Assembly: GCF_903819435.1 (NCBI RefSeq)
Contig: NZ_CAIJDP010000089.1
Span: 284,742-348,741, forward strand
Source of the DNA: Flavobacterium salmonis
Lineage (GTDB): Bacteria; Bacteroidota; Bacteroidia; Flavobacteriales; Flavobacteriaceae
DNA: 64,000 bases
Direction: 5' to 3'
This document shows positions 42,837-52,556 of the stretch, piece by piece. A program made the translations under genes and the position numbers. The first letter of the stretch is position 1. Every line of letters starts with the position of its first letter. The notes under the pieces were generated by a model that worked only from the letters and a program-made list of their open reading frames with translations, was not told where the DNA came from and searched no databases.

Positions 42837-44225
42837 TCAATTAGCCCCCGGCAAAACAATCCCTCCCTGATCAATCAAATAAAGTAAAGTTGTCATAGTC
42901 GCTGCACCCAATTCCAGTTCTCTTTTATTGATGGCGTCAAACTTATCATTTGCCGCATGATGATAATCAAAATAGCGTTGTGAGTCCGGTTTTAAGCCTG
43001 CTTTAACGATCGCTTTAGAGGTTAAATGACCAATATCTGAACCTGCATGACCAATCGTAAAACTATGTACCAGATATGGCTCGAAAAAGTCTTTGAATCC
43101 CTGGATTTTCTTCAAATTAGCATCGTCTGCTTCAATTGAGAATCCTCTTGGTGTAAATCCACCTGAGTCACTTTCTAAAGCAAAAATATGGTTTTCGTTC
43201 TTTTGCTTTGAAACTTCTTCGTATTTGGCTCCGCCTTTTCCACCGTTTTCTTCGTTCATAAATAATACGACACGAATCGTATTTTTAGGTTTATAATTGA
43301 AACTTTTAAGGATACGCACCACTTCCATACTTTGCACTACTCCTGCACCATCGTCATGAGATCCGTCTGCCAAATCCCAGGAATCCAAATGACCGCCTAC
43401 AACCATAATATTTTCAGGTGTCACTGTTCCTGTCAATTCACCAATAACGTTATAAGATAGTATATCCGGCAAAGTTTCGCAGGATTGTTTGAAATAAAAT
43501 TTTAACGCAGGATTATTTTTTAAAGCAGCACTTAATAATTCAGCACCATTCGTACTGATCGCCGCAGTCGGAATATATTGCTCTTTTGGCAAGTCGCCAT
43601 AACTCTGAGCTCCTGTGTGTGGAAAATCATCTAAACGCAAATTCATTGAACGAACAATGGTTCCTGCTGCACCAAGTTTAGCCGCCTCTTTTGCGCCTGC
43701 AAATCGCTGGTCTACACAAGCTCCATAAGATTTGAAGGTTTCAATATTTTCAGGATTCATTGGTCTGTTAAAAAACACAATTTTTCCTTTTACTTTATCT
43801 CCTAACGTTTTTAATTCTTCGATACCCTGTACTTCTATTACTTCAGCGGTTAATCCTGTTTTTGGTGTGGCAACAGAGCCTCCCAAAGCACAAATTGGCA
43901 CTACGGTTTTTACTTTTCCGTCTAAGATAAATGCTGTTTCTTTTTCGCCACGTACCCAATGCGGCACCACTACTTCCTGCAGATAGACTTTGTCAAGTCC
44001 TAAACTCTCTAATTGGGACTTGGTGTAATTAACCGCCAATTGTGCATTTTGAGAACCTGATAAACGAGCCCCAATATCGTTGGACAAATACTCTAACCAA
44101 GTATAACATTTGGAATCGGTTAAGGCTTTTTTATAAAATAATTTAATATTTTTTTCATCATTTGATTGTGCAAAAGCCATCAAACCGCTTAAAATCAAAA
44201 CAGGCAGAAGAGTTGTTTTTTTCAT
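42837..44225 (-). CDS. Secreted M28-family zinc aminopeptidase/carboxypeptidase
   Basis: The 462-aa protein has a signal peptide (TTLLPVLILSGLMAFAQ) and an M28 catalytic domain with a PA insertion (about residues 115-240). Zinc and catalytic residues are visible: GGHLDSWD (His and Asp), GSHDDGAG (bridging Asp), NEENGG (Glu pair), LESDSGG (Asp) and the late YHHAAND (His). All five metal ligands appear present, so it should be active. It removes residues from peptides in the periplasm or outside. I placed the start at ATG 44225 (MKKTTLL), which gives a clean signal peptide; the longer frame adds 23 unlikely residues. It stands alone. Confidence 0.9.
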   Translation of the reverse strand: MKKTTLLPVLILSGLMAFAQSNDEKNIKLFYKKALTDSKCYTWLEYLSNDIGARLSGSQNAQLAVNYTKSQLESLGLDKVYLQEVVVPHWVRGEKETAFILDGKVKTVVPICALGGSVATPKTGLTAEVIEVQGIEELKTLGDKVKGKIVFFNRPMNPENIETFKSYGACVDQRFAGAKEAAKLGAAGTIVRSMNLRLDDFPHTGAQSYGDLPKEQYIPTAAISTNGAELLSAALKNNPALKFYFKQSCETLPDILSYNVIGELTGTVTPENIMVVGGHLDSWDLADGSHDDGAGVVQSMEVVRILKSFNYKPKNTIRVVLFMNEENGGKGGAKYEEVSKQKNENHIFALESDSGGFTPRGFSIEADDANLKKIQGFKDFFEPYLVHSFTIGHAGSDIGHLTSKAIVKAGLKPDSQRYFDYHHAANDKFDAINKRELELGAATMTTLLYLIDQGGIVLPGAN

Positions 44226-44326
44226 CGTTTTTATATGTGTTTTGGGTGTTTTTGTGTTGGTTAGTTCTTTCACAAAGAAACAAAAATTCTCCAAATCTGT
44301 CAGATTTTTTCTTCAGCCTTTTCACA

Positions 44327-44372
44327 AAAAAGCTCTGATTTACAAATTCTTCAATTTGCAGTCAGAGCTTTT
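44327..44372 (-). terminator. Terminator after the GH43 gene
   Basis: A perfect 11-bp stem, AAAAGCTCTGA with TCAGAGCTTTT, encloses an inner short stem (ACAAATT/AATTTG). Read on the minus strand it is followed by a T-run. It ends transcription of the GH43 gene. Confidence 0.75.
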
Positions 44373-44392
44373 ATAAATTATTTAAATAAAAA

Positions 44393-46312
44393 TTATTTTA
44401 CTTCGATAATCTTATTTTTTATACCGATTCCATTTTCATTAAAGGCTTCGATTGTAAAGTAATATTTTGTGCCTTTATCGAGACCTCTAAAATCATACGT
44501 GTTGTCTCCGTAAACCATAATGCTGTTGTATAATTTATCCGGAGTAATTCCGTAATAAATGTTGTATCCGACTGCATCATTTTGTTTTTTCCATGAAATT
44601 ATGGCATTTCTTGAATCGGTTTTATTTCTGTTTAATTTAAAAGAGGCAACTGCTTTTGGTTTTGCTGCTAATCCATCACCAAAAACCCTGAAATCTGAAA
44701 TTGCAAATAATCCGGAAGCGTTATGAATGTTTTCCATTTTAATATAACGCGCTTTAATCGATTTTGTGAGTTCTAGGTAATCGTGAGGCACATCTTTATC
44801 ATTTTTGGATTTGTCTACAACCAATATCCAGTTTACAGCATCATCAGACATGAAAATTTTGTACTGGTAATAAATATCCATTGCTTTATTGAACTGTGTT
44901 GCTTTATGATCTGCGTAATTAATCTGCAAAGCCTTTATTTCCATAGGTCTTCCCAAATCCATTTGAAGCCATTCACCCGCATTATTGGTTTTAGCCGACC
45001 AATATGTCTGAATATTTTCATCCGTCAAATTTTCAGCTCCGTAGCAGAATTTCTCATAGACTTTTTTTCCGCCGTTATCCATTCGGTGTGTTTCGACTTC
45101 CATACATTCTTCCGAAGAAGAAACAGTTACAGGCTTTTTATACGAAAGTAACATCCATCCTGATGAAGCGCCTTTTGTCTGATCGCGTTCACCGGTTGGA
45201 AGCACGATTGGAAAATCACCGTATGAAGTAATAGAATACATAACATCATCCTTATCAAATCCGGCAGGAAACATATCGATACGACGCTCAAAACGGTCTT
45301 TAATAGAGATTTTGCAGGTTCCGGTATTCCAGTAATTTCCGTAATTGTCTTCAAAAGTATTTCCGTGTCCGGCTCCAATTACAAATCCGCCCGGTTTATA
45401 CGACATTGGATTGTGTTTTTGATACGTAAAAGGCCCTAACGGATGATCACCTACGTGAACACCATTGGCATAGCCTTTAAACTCGGTTGCCGGTGCACCG
45501 TACTGCATATAATATTTACCGTTATGTTTGGTCATCCAGGCACCTTCAATAAAATTCCCCCAGGGCGCAGGTTCCATATCGTTGTTTGGCCCGAAACGTT
45601 CCCAGCCGTGAGCTGAAGGATCTAATATAGCCACTTCTTTAATCTGACCATACGGACGCTGAATATCTTCAACTTCGGTCGCTTTGTATAATGTCGCATA
45701 ATCTCCCTGATTTCCTTTTGGAAGCCAGGTTTTATAGTCAACCTCAACACCTACAAGAGGTAGTTTTCCGCTTGAACCATAATACATATATACTTTTTTG
45801 TCGTCATCCTGAAAAATGGCCGGATCCCACGTAGGCAGCATTGCTTTATCAACATGACGTGTCCATCTGCCTGATTTCGGGTCGGCTGTTTTCCAGATGG
45901 GATGATCCCTTTTCCATGTGGAGCCTACGTAAAATAAAGTGTCATTTACCACCCAGGCAGCCGGAGCGCACTGATCATCATCGCCAGGCTTTCTTTGGAA
46001 ACTTCCGTAAACAAAATTCCAATCGGACATATCTTTACTCCAAAAGAAACCTGCCTGATTTGTGGCAAATAAATAATAATCTCCTTTATACGTAATAATT
46101 ACCGGATCAGCACTGGAACGGCGTGACTCCGGAATTCCGTTGTGATTGTGTGTGGTATAATTGTAACCAATATTAATTGGATTACAATAGGTTGTTGCAG
46201 GTCTGGCAGGATCAAACCATGCTGTTTTACCAAGTTTATTCTGTGCTGATGTCTTAAAATTAAAACCAATCAGCAACAGTAAAAATAGAATTGAATAAAT
46301 TATTTTCATCAT
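44393..46312 (-). CDS. Secreted GH43 glycoside hydrolase with discoidin and FN3 domains
   Basis: The 639-aa protein has a signal peptide (YSILFLLLLIGFNFKTSAQ). A five-bladed GH43 domain (about 30-380) shows the three catalytic acids: Asp in SSADPVIITYKGDYYLFAT, Asp in WDPAIFQDDDKKVYMYYG and Glu in IEGAWMTKHNGKYYM. A discoidin (F5/8 type C) domain follows (about 410-540, ENIQTYWSAK and YIKMENIH). A fibronectin type III domain ends the protein (about 550-639). GH43 enzymes usually cut arabinose or xylose linkages, but the subfamily here cannot be told. I chose the first Met of MMKIIYS (46312). It lies downstream of the GH3 gene but has its own terminator on either side, so it is probably a separate unit. 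Confidence 0.85.
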   Translation of the reverse strand: MMKIIYSILFLLLLIGFNFKTSAQNKLGKTAWFDPARPATTYCNPINIGYNYTTHNHNGIPESRRSSADPVIITYKGDYYLFATNQAGFFWSKDMSDWNFVYGSFQRKPGDDDQCAPAAWVVNDTLFYVGSTWKRDHPIWKTADPKSGRWTRHVDKAMLPTWDPAIFQDDDKKVYMYYGSSGKLPLVGVEVDYKTWLPKGNQGDYATLYKATEVEDIQRPYGQIKEVAILDPSAHGWERFGPNNDMEPAPWGNFIEGAWMTKHNGKYYMQYGAPATEFKGYANGVHVGDHPLGPFTYQKHNPMSYKPGGFVIGAGHGNTFEDNYGNYWNTGTCKISIKDRFERRIDMFPAGFDKDDVMYSITSYGDFPIVLPTGERDQTKGASSGWMLLSYKKPVTVSSSEECMEVETHRMDNGGKKVYEKFCYGAENLTDENIQTYWSAKTNNAGEWLQMDLGRPMEIKALQINYADHKATQFNKAMDIYYQYKIFMSDDAVNWILVVDKSKNDKDVPHDYLELTKSIKARYIKMENIHNASGLFAISDFRVFGDGLAAKPKAVASFKLNRNKTDSRNAIISWKKQNDAVGYNIYYGITPDKLYNSIMVYGDNTYDFRGLDKGTKYYFTIEAFNENGIGIKNKIIEVK

Positions 46313-46403
46313 TTTGTATTTTATAAACATACGAATGCAATTAAAAAATTACAATCTTGTCTTTTCATATAAATCTCAGATTTTAAGGAAACAATGTGTT
46401 GAG

Positions 46404-46416
46404 ATTCCTACGGAAT
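46404..46416. repeat. Short palindrome in a possible intergenic repeat
   Basis: ATTCC-TAC-GGAAT lies in the gap between the GH43 gene and the GH3 terminator. I recall similar sequence in other Flavobacterium intergenic DNA, but the single copy here proves nothing. Confidence 0.3.
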
Positions 46417-46463
46417 GACAGACTGTGCGCTTAAATCTTAACCTGTTTGCGATTTAAAAAAAA

Positions 46464-46490
46464 GCCCTTCGTATAACCAGTACGAAGGGC
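46464..46490 (-). terminator. Strong terminator of the SusCD-GH3 operon
   Basis: A perfect 10-bp GC-rich stem (GCCCTTCGTA and TACGAAGGGC) with a 7-nt loop is followed on the minus strand by eight T. It lies 20 bp after the GH3 stop codon. Confidence 0.92.
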
Positions 46491-46510
46491 AATTAATAAT
46501 AACAAACCAA

Positions 46511-48811
46511 TTATTTAGTTAACTCAAAACTAACTTTCTTATCGGCAGCCGAATTTCCTCCTACGAAAATTTCAAACTGTCCGGGCTCTGCTACGAATTG
46601 TAAATCAGAGTTATAAAATTTTAAATCTTCAACAGTGATATCAAAACTTACTGTTTGTTTTTCTCCTTTTTTAAGGGCTATTTTTTGGAAACCTTTTAGT
46701 TCTCTAACCGGTCTTGTTACTGAACCCACTAAATCTCTGATGTATAGCTGAACGGTTTCTTTCCCATCAAAATTTCCGGTGTTAGTTAACTCAACCGTAA
46801 CTTTTAATTTTCCGGTTGAATTCATTTTATCAGCAGAAATTTTCAGGTTTGAATAATCGAAAGTGGTGTAACTTAAACCAAATCCGAATGGAAATAACGG
46901 CTCGTTTCTTTCGTCAAGATAGTTTGATCTGAACTTCTCGAACTTTCCTTCTGTATTCGAAAGAGGTCTTCCTGTATTTTTGTGCGCGTAATAAATCGGC
47001 ACCTGACCAACACTTCTTGGGAAAGTAGTAGTTAATTTCCCGGAAGGGTTAACGTCTCCAAATAAAACATCCGCAATAGCGTGACCTGCTTCACTTCCTG
47101 CAAACCAAACGTTTAAAATGGCGGGAACCGTTGCGTTTTCATCATTTAACACCAAAGGGCGTCCGTCAAATAAAACCAATACGACAGGTTTTCCTGTTTT
47201 TAGCAAAGCATTCAGTAAATCTTTTTGAGCCTGCGGAATTTCTAAATTGGTACGGCTGCTGGATTCTCCGCTCATTTCGGCAGATTCTCCTAAGGCAGCC
47301 ACAATTACATCTGATTGTTCAGCGACTTTTAAAGCTTCTGCAATTAATTCTTCTTTAGGACGAGCATCACGATTTAAGGTTTTACCAAACATAGTGGCAT
47401 TGGTTTCAAAAGTTTCATCGTAATCTAAATTGCTTCCTTTTGCGTAAAGTACTTTTACAGATTTTCCACCTACATCCTGAATCCCCTGCAGTAATGAGAT
47501 ACATTTTTCGCCAATAGTGGCGACACTCCAGGTCCCTGACATATTGTTTCTGGCATCTGCCAATGGTCCGATAAGGGCAATAGTTCCCGATTTTTTAAGA
47601 GGCAATACCTGATTTTGATTTTTTAACAATACCAATGATTGTGCCGCTATATCACGTGCTTCTTTTCTGCTAGATGGTGTAAAAATCTCCGTTTTTGCTC
47701 TTTTTTCGTCACAATACTTATACGGATCCTGAAATAATCCTAAATCGTATTTTGCTTCTAAAATCAATTTAACCGCATGATCAATCTGCTCAATTGTTAC
47801 TTTTTTCTCGTCTAAAGATTTTTTCAAAGTTCCTAAGAAACCTTCTCCAACCATATCCATTTCAACTCCGGCGTTTAATGATAAAGCCGAAACTGTTTGT
47901 AAATCTCCCATTCCGTGTTCAATCATTTCCGGAATTCCTGTAAAATCAGTAACTACAAAACCTTTAAAACCCCATTGTTTTCTTAGAACATCGGTCATTA
48001 GCCATTTGTTTCCCGTTGCTGGGATTCCGTCAATTTCGTTGAAAGAAGCCATAACCGAACCTACACCCGCATCAACAGCCGCTTTGTAAGGAGGAAAATA
48101 ATCGTTAAACATTCGGATGTGACTCATGTCTACTGTATTGTAATCACGACCAGCTTCCGGAGCTCCGTATAAGGCAAAATGTTTAACACAAGCTAAAATG
48201 GAATTGTTTTTAGAAAGATCGTGCTGTTGGTACCCGTTCACCATTGCTTTTGCAATCTGGCTTCCTAAATACGGATCTTCTCCTGAACCTTCGGAAATCC
48301 TTCCCCAACGAGGATCCCGCGAAATGTCTACCATAGGAGAAAATGTCCAGTTGATGCCATCAGCACTTGCTTCCTGTGCAGCAATCTGAGCACTTCTTTC
48401 AATTAGATTCATATCCCAGGTACAGGATAATCCAAGCGGAATTGGAAATGTGGTTTCGTAACCGTGAATCACGTCCATACCAAAAAGCAGCGGAATTTTT
48501 AAACGGCTTTTTTCAACCGAAATTTTCTGCACTTCTTTTATTTTTTGAACCGATTTAATATTGAACAATCCGCCTACTTTACCTTCAGCGATATTTTTTG
48601 CAACGTTCGAACTGTTTGCCTGACCTGTCGTAATATCTCCCGATGTTGGTAAATTTAGCTGACCTAATTTCTCATCTAAAGTCATTTTTGACATTAACTC
48701 TGCCACAAACTCCGACTTTGGTTTAATTTTTACAGCATTTTTAGTATTCTTTTTTTGGGCGTAACCCAAAACAGCGCATCCTAAAAAAAGTAAAACTAAT
48801 TTATTTTTCAT
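46511..48811 (-). CDS. bglX: GH3 beta-glucosidase, BglX-like
   Basis: The 766-aa protein has a signal peptide (NKLVLLFLGCAVLGYAQ) and the full three-domain GH3 layout. The barrel domain has WTFSPMVDISRDPRWGRISE and the nucleophile Asp in GFVVTDFTG. The alpha/beta sandwich carries the acid/base Glu region around GESAEMSGESSSR. The fibronectin-like C-terminal domain starts at PLFPFGFGLSYTTFDYS. It cuts glucose from the ends of beta-linked oligosaccharides in the periplasm. As the last gene of an operon with a GH144-type endoglucanase, it probably finishes breakdown of the same glucan. I chose ATG 48811 since the longer frame adds 21 residues before the signal peptide. Confidence 0.93.
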   Translation of the reverse strand: MKNKLVLLFLGCAVLGYAQKKNTKNAVKIKPKSEFVAELMSKMTLDEKLGQLNLPTSGDITTGQANSSNVAKNIAEGKVGGLFNIKSVQKIKEVQKISVEKSRLKIPLLFGMDVIHGYETTFPIPLGLSCTWDMNLIERSAQIAAQEASADGINWTFSPMVDISRDPRWGRISEGSGEDPYLGSQIAKAMVNGYQQHDLSKNNSILACVKHFALYGAPEAGRDYNTVDMSHIRMFNDYFPPYKAAVDAGVGSVMASFNEIDGIPATGNKWLMTDVLRKQWGFKGFVVTDFTGIPEMIEHGMGDLQTVSALSLNAGVEMDMVGEGFLGTLKKSLDEKKVTIEQIDHAVKLILEAKYDLGLFQDPYKYCDEKRAKTEIFTPSSRKEARDIAAQSLVLLKNQNQVLPLKKSGTIALIGPLADARNNMSGTWSVATIGEKCISLLQGIQDVGGKSVKVLYAKGSNLDYDETFETNATMFGKTLNRDARPKEELIAEALKVAEQSDVIVAALGESAEMSGESSSRTNLEIPQAQKDLLNALLKTGKPVVLVLFDGRPLVLNDENATVPAILNVWFAGSEAGHAIADVLFGDVNPSGKLTTTFPRSVGQVPIYYAHKNTGRPLSNTEGKFEKFRSNYLDERNEPLFPFGFGLSYTTFDYSNLKISADKMNSTGKLKVTVELTNTGNFDGKETVQLYIRDLVGSVTRPVRELKGFQKIALKKGEKQTVSFDITVEDLKFYNSDLQFVAEPGQFEIFVGGNSAADKKVSFELTK

Positions 48812-48904
48812 ATATAAATATTTATTGATTTTTATATAATCGCCATTGTGTATTCCTATTTTGGTTCGGAACAATGGCGATTTTTCATTCTGTGGTATTT
48901 ATTT

Positions 48905-49612
48905 TTATTTATTGATTTTAATCTGTCTAAACATCCAGTCATAAATTTCGGGATTGTCATAAACTCTTGTCCAGCTATCGTGATTTGCATCATCAAAAAT
49001 GGTCAGTTTTACATCTTTGGCGTTACATTTTTTCAATTCTTTGTAGATTGTAATCGCATAATTCACATTCACTACATCATCCAGTAATCCGTGAAAAATT
49101 CTGGTTGGAATATTGGCTATTGCGCAAGCGTGTTCTAACTGAATTAAATCTACAAAACCAGCGACAGGTACATTTGCGGCAAATAGATCCGGATGTGCAA
49201 AAGCCAAATTCCAGGAAGCCCATCCTCCTGAGCTCAAACCAGTAACATATATTCTTTCTGAATCGATTTTGTTTTCTTTCTGAATTTTTACAATAAGCTG
49301 ATAAATGGATTCAATGTCCCAATTTTCATCTTCTTTGCATTGAGGAGCCAAAACATAAGCATCTAACTGATGTGTTTTTAAATACTTAAAAGGGCCATTA
49401 ATTTTTACTTTTTCAATGTCAGTTCCTTTTTCTCCATCTCCTGAAATAAAAACGATTAATGGCTTTTTCTCTTTCAGATTGGCTGGACGATGCAAAGCAT
49501 AACCCAATTCATATTTTGATAGTATGACTGTATTGATTTTTCCGGTTGTTTCACTTTGGGAAAATCCAACTATTGAAAATAACAGGAATAAAAATGTTGC
49601 TTTATACCTCAT
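48905..49612 (-). CDS. Secreted alpha/beta hydrolase (esterase-like)
   Basis: The 235-aa protein has a signal peptide (KATFLFLLFSIVGFSQ) and a small alpha/beta hydrolase domain. The nucleophile Ser sits in GLSSGGWASWN, the Asp in HGLLDDVVNV and the His in ANHDSWTRVY, so the triad looks complete. Proteins of this type include carbohydrate esterases and peptidase-like hydrolases found in polysaccharide loci; the reaction here is unknown. It could remove acyl substituents, such as succinyl or acetyl groups, from the glucan. I chose the Met at 49612, which gives the signal peptide and lies 11 nt after the preceding gene. The earlier start overlaps that gene. Confidence 0.85.
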   Translation of the reverse strand: MRYKATFLFLLFSIVGFSQSETTGKINTVILSKYELGYALHRPANLKEKKPLIVFISGDGEKGTDIEKVKINGPFKYLKTHQLDAYVLAPQCKEDENWDIESIYQLIVKIQKENKIDSERIYVTGLSSGGWASWNLAFAHPDLFAANVPVAGFVDLIQLEHACAIANIPTRIFHGLLDDVVNVNYAITIYKELKKCNAKDVKLTIFDDANHDSWTRVYDNPEIYDWMFRQIKINK

Positions 49613-49623
49613 GAAAAAACTAT

Positions 49624-50997
49624 TTAAATTCCGTATTTTCCAGATTTGAATCCAAGTTTTGTCAAACCTTGTTTTACTTCCGGTGCATTCATAAACAATT
49701 TCCACAATAAACCTGTTCTGTAATTTTCAATCATTACAACTTCTGGTCCCTGATCGATTGCTAAATAACGTTTAGCCACCCACTTATTGCCCAAACTAAT
49801 TGCATCATAAAAGCCTGCATCTCCCCAGGTTTCATTTTTATGATTTTCATATAAATTACGTATCAAAGCCAATGATTCTTTTGGAGTATAAACAATAGAA
49901 CTTATGGCTGCTGTGGGCGAAATAACCCCCTGATCATTACTTGGCATGTGCGCATTGTAACCAATAGAACCGTCCGGATTTCTGGAATAGGATGCTGTTA
50001 ATCCCCAATAATTTGGTCCATAATCCTTGATTTTGTTAGGGTTTTCTACACAATATTCATAATTGATTTTAGTCTGATTTACATTTAAATCCCAATAATT
50101 AGCATATTTATCACTCAATTGATTTGGATCTAATCCTACATAAGAATAATGTGCCCAGAATAATGGACCTCCAAATTCTTCTGCTCCGTTATGTTTTAGA
50201 ATCAATGGAATATTATATTTTGTTTTTGATGAAACGATTCCACCGCTTCTGACCCATCCTTCATGATATGCTTTTGCATCAATTGAATGAGTTGGTGAAG
50301 ATGCAGCCATCACATACGTGATTAAACATTCATTGTATCCTTGTAATGGAAAATTCATCTGCCATGCGTAATTTGGTGACCAGTGCCAATACAATACATT
50401 TTTATTGTTGGTGTACCATTGCCAGTCAACTCCTTTCCAAAGATCATCGTATTTTTTTGCGACCGCTTTTTCTTTTTCAGAGCCATCTTTAAGATATTCA
50501 CGAACTGTAATCATCCCTGCAACCAAAAATGAAGTTTCGACTAAATCGCCACCATTATCCTTGGTTCCAAAAGGTTTTACCTTTCCTGTATTTCCGTCAA
50601 TCCAATGTGGCCATGCCCCATGAAAACGATCTGCTTTGTCTAAAAAATCTGCAATTTTGTTCAGTCTTTCGACTCCTTGCTCTTTGGTAATATAACCTTG
50701 AGCCATACCCGAAACCAAAGCCATTAATCCAAAACCTGAACCGCCTGTGGTCACGATATTTGAATCGTTTTCAGGATAATTTCCGTCTGGATGGTAACGC
50801 TCCCGTGCTAATCCTGAATTGGGTTCTGCGTAATCCCAGAAATATTTGAATGTTTGTTTTTGAACGGCATCTAAAAGCTGTTCATCTGTTAATGTTACAG
50901 TTGCAGTATTTTGGCCTTTATTTTCTTTTGATTTTTCGGAATTAGATCCAAAGCCAAAAAAGCTAAAAACTAATAATAAAACTGAAATTCTAATCAT
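49624..50997 (-). CDS. Glycoamylase-family / GH144-type endo-beta-1,2-glucanase
   Basis: The 457-aa protein has a signal peptide (RISVLLLVFSFFGFGS) and an (alpha/alpha)6 domain of the glycoamylase family (PF10091), now linked to GH144. Hallmarks are LLDAVQKQTFKYFWDYAEP, NIVTTGGSGFGLMALVSG, WPHWIDGNTG, NGGDLVETSFL, YNECLITYVMA and GGPLFWAHYSYVGLDP. Characterised GH144 members cut beta-1,2-glucan to short sophorooligosaccharides. It lies 67 nt after the SusD gene in the same operon, with a GH3 enzyme downstream, which fits import and breakdown of beta-1,2-glucan. Substrate is inferred from family and context. I do not assign single catalytic residues. Confidence 0.85.
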   Translation of the reverse strand: MIRISVLLLVFSFFGFGSNSEKSKENKGQNTATVTLTDEQLLDAVQKQTFKYFWDYAEPNSGLARERYHPDGNYPENDSNIVTTGGSGFGLMALVSGMAQGYITKEQGVERLNKIADFLDKADRFHGAWPHWIDGNTGKVKPFGTKDNGGDLVETSFLVAGMITVREYLKDGSEKEKAVAKKYDDLWKGVDWQWYTNNKNVLYWHWSPNYAWQMNFPLQGYNECLITYVMAASSPTHSIDAKAYHEGWVRSGGIVSSKTKYNIPLILKHNGAEEFGGPLFWAHYSYVGLDPNQLSDKYANYWDLNVNQTKINYEYCVENPNKIKDYGPNYWGLTASYSRNPDGSIGYNAHMPSNDQGVISPTAAISSIVYTPKESLALIRNLYENHKNETWGDAGFYDAISLGNKWVAKRYLAIDQGPEVVMIENYRTGLLWKLFMNAPEVKQGLTKLGFKSGKYGI

Positions 50998-51064
50998 TAT
51001 AAAAATTTAAGATTATGGTAAATACACTTCCTCCGGAAAATCTGAAGGAAGTGATTTAATGCTG

Positions 51065-52552
51065 TTAATTCGGATATCCCGGATTTTGTTGCGATAAGCC
51101 GTTGGCTTGTAATAAGAATGATGCCGGTATTGGGAACAATTCATTTTTTCCTTCTGTAAAGACTCTTCCATTAGGGAAAATATCGCTCTTATCTGCTTCA
51201 AAAGCAGCTTTGGCCTGTCCTGTTCTGACAAGATCAAAGAATCTGTCAAATTCAAAAGCTAATTCAACTCTTCTTTCTTTCCAGATTGCAGTTCTAACCG
51301 CTGACTGCGAAGTCGCAGGAGTATCGCCTAATCCGGCTCTGTGTCTGATTTGATTCAACAAAGGAATTGCTTCTGAAGTTTGCCCTAATTCATTTAAAGC
51401 TTCTGCTTTCATTAATAAAACTTCAGCATATCTTAAATATTTAATATTAGCATCTGTTTCCCATGCACTTGTATAGGCAGAAGAATAAGCTTTATAATTA
51501 TATCTCGGATTAGGATCGTCTGCACTAACTACTGGAATTACTCTTCCATCATATAAGGTTGTACCTCTAAAAATTATCGTCGCCTCTTTTCTAACATCTC
51601 CGGCTTCATAAGCATTTACTAAACTTTTAGAAGGCTGATTAAATCCCCATCCCCATGCATCACGAACACCTTGAGTATTAGAATATCCTTGAATTCCACG
51701 AGTTGGTACTGCCCCATTACCGTTTATTTCAAAAATAGATTCCCCATCATTTTCTCCTTCAAGTCTGAACATTTTAGCATAATCAGGAGATATGCTATAT
51801 CCTGTAACCAGATTACAGTTATCTACGACGTCTTGCCATTTTTTCTGATACAGACTTACTTTTGCCAATAAAGCATAAGCTGCTCCTTTTGAAGCTCTGG
51901 CTTTTTCAGAATCAGCATATTCAGATTTATTTGGTAAAACCACTACAGCCTCAGTTAAATCTTTTTCAATAAAAGCATACACTTCAGCAGCTGTTTTACG
52001 AGTTAACTGCATTGCTTTATCTTCTGCTGATAATGGAATACTGGAAACGTGATCTACAATTGGCACTCCTCCGTAACATTTTACTAAAGTAAAGTACATG
52101 AAAGCTCTTAAAAATTTTGCCTCAGCCATTAACCTTTCTCTTAATGCAGGATCCGCTTTGTCTAATTTAGGAAGAATCGCTAATGCCTGGTTACATCTAT
52201 TGATTCCATCATAGTTTGCATTAAAAGTACTTTCAGCAGATGGATTTGATGCATTATAAGTTAAGGCGTCCAAAACATCTTTATCAGTACCTGTATCACT
52301 TGGAGTGGAACCTTTATCAGCATCATCAGATGTAATACTTGCCAAGCCAATCCATCCGAATGAACTCATGTCCCAATCTAAAAACTTACTGTAAATTGAG
52401 GTAACAAAGGTTTTTGCTCCGCTGTCGTTGTTAAATAACTCAATATCATCTGTAGAAATAGTCTCAGTTTGTTTAACATCCAGGTAATCATCTGCACATC
52501 CTGTAAAAGTTAATGCCGATAACAAGAAGATTGATATATATATTTTTTTCAT
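51065..52552 (-). CDS. susD: SusD/RagB-family outer-membrane glycan-binding lipoprotein
   Basis: The 495-aa protein is a SusD-like lipoprotein. The lipobox lies in ALTFTGCADDY (Cys at about residue 19), so it is anchored to the outer membrane surface. Family features are a tetratricopeptide-like helical scaffold (for example FLRAFMYFTLVKCYGGVPIV and KGAAYALLAKVSLYQKKW), the late segment NIKYLRYAEVLLMKAEALNE, RAGLGDTP and WKERRVELAFEFDRFFDLVR. It lies 4 nt after the SusC gene; the pair forms a lid-and-barrel glycan importer. Substrate type is suggested by the downstream GH144 and GH3 genes. Confidence 0.95.
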   Translation of the reverse strand: MKKIYISIFLLSALTFTGCADDYLDVKQTETISTDDIELFNNDSGAKTFVTSIYSKFLDWDMSSFGWIGLASITSDDADKGSTPSDTGTDKDVLDALTYNASNPSAESTFNANYDGINRCNQALAILPKLDKADPALRERLMAEAKFLRAFMYFTLVKCYGGVPIVDHVSSIPLSAEDKAMQLTRKTAAEVYAFIEKDLTEAVVVLPNKSEYADSEKARASKGAAYALLAKVSLYQKKWQDVVDNCNLVTGYSISPDYAKMFRLEGENDGESIFEINGNGAVPTRGIQGYSNTQGVRDAWGWGFNQPSKSLVNAYEAGDVRKEATIIFRGTTLYDGRVIPVVSADDPNPRYNYKAYSSAYTSAWETDANIKYLRYAEVLLMKAEALNELGQTSEAIPLLNQIRHRAGLGDTPATSQSAVRTAIWKERRVELAFEFDRFFDLVRTGQAKAAFEADKSDIFPNGRVFTEGKNELFPIPASFLLQANGLSQQNPGYPN

Positions 52553-52556
52553 AATA

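Noticed and set aside
42682..42870. 62-aa plus-strand ORF
   Set aside because: It runs into the convergent M28 gene, lacks family features and overlaps a palindrome upstream of another gene.
44783..45151. 122-aa plus-strand ORF inside the GH43 gene
   Set aside because: It is antisense to a clearly conserved enzyme domain and shows no family features.
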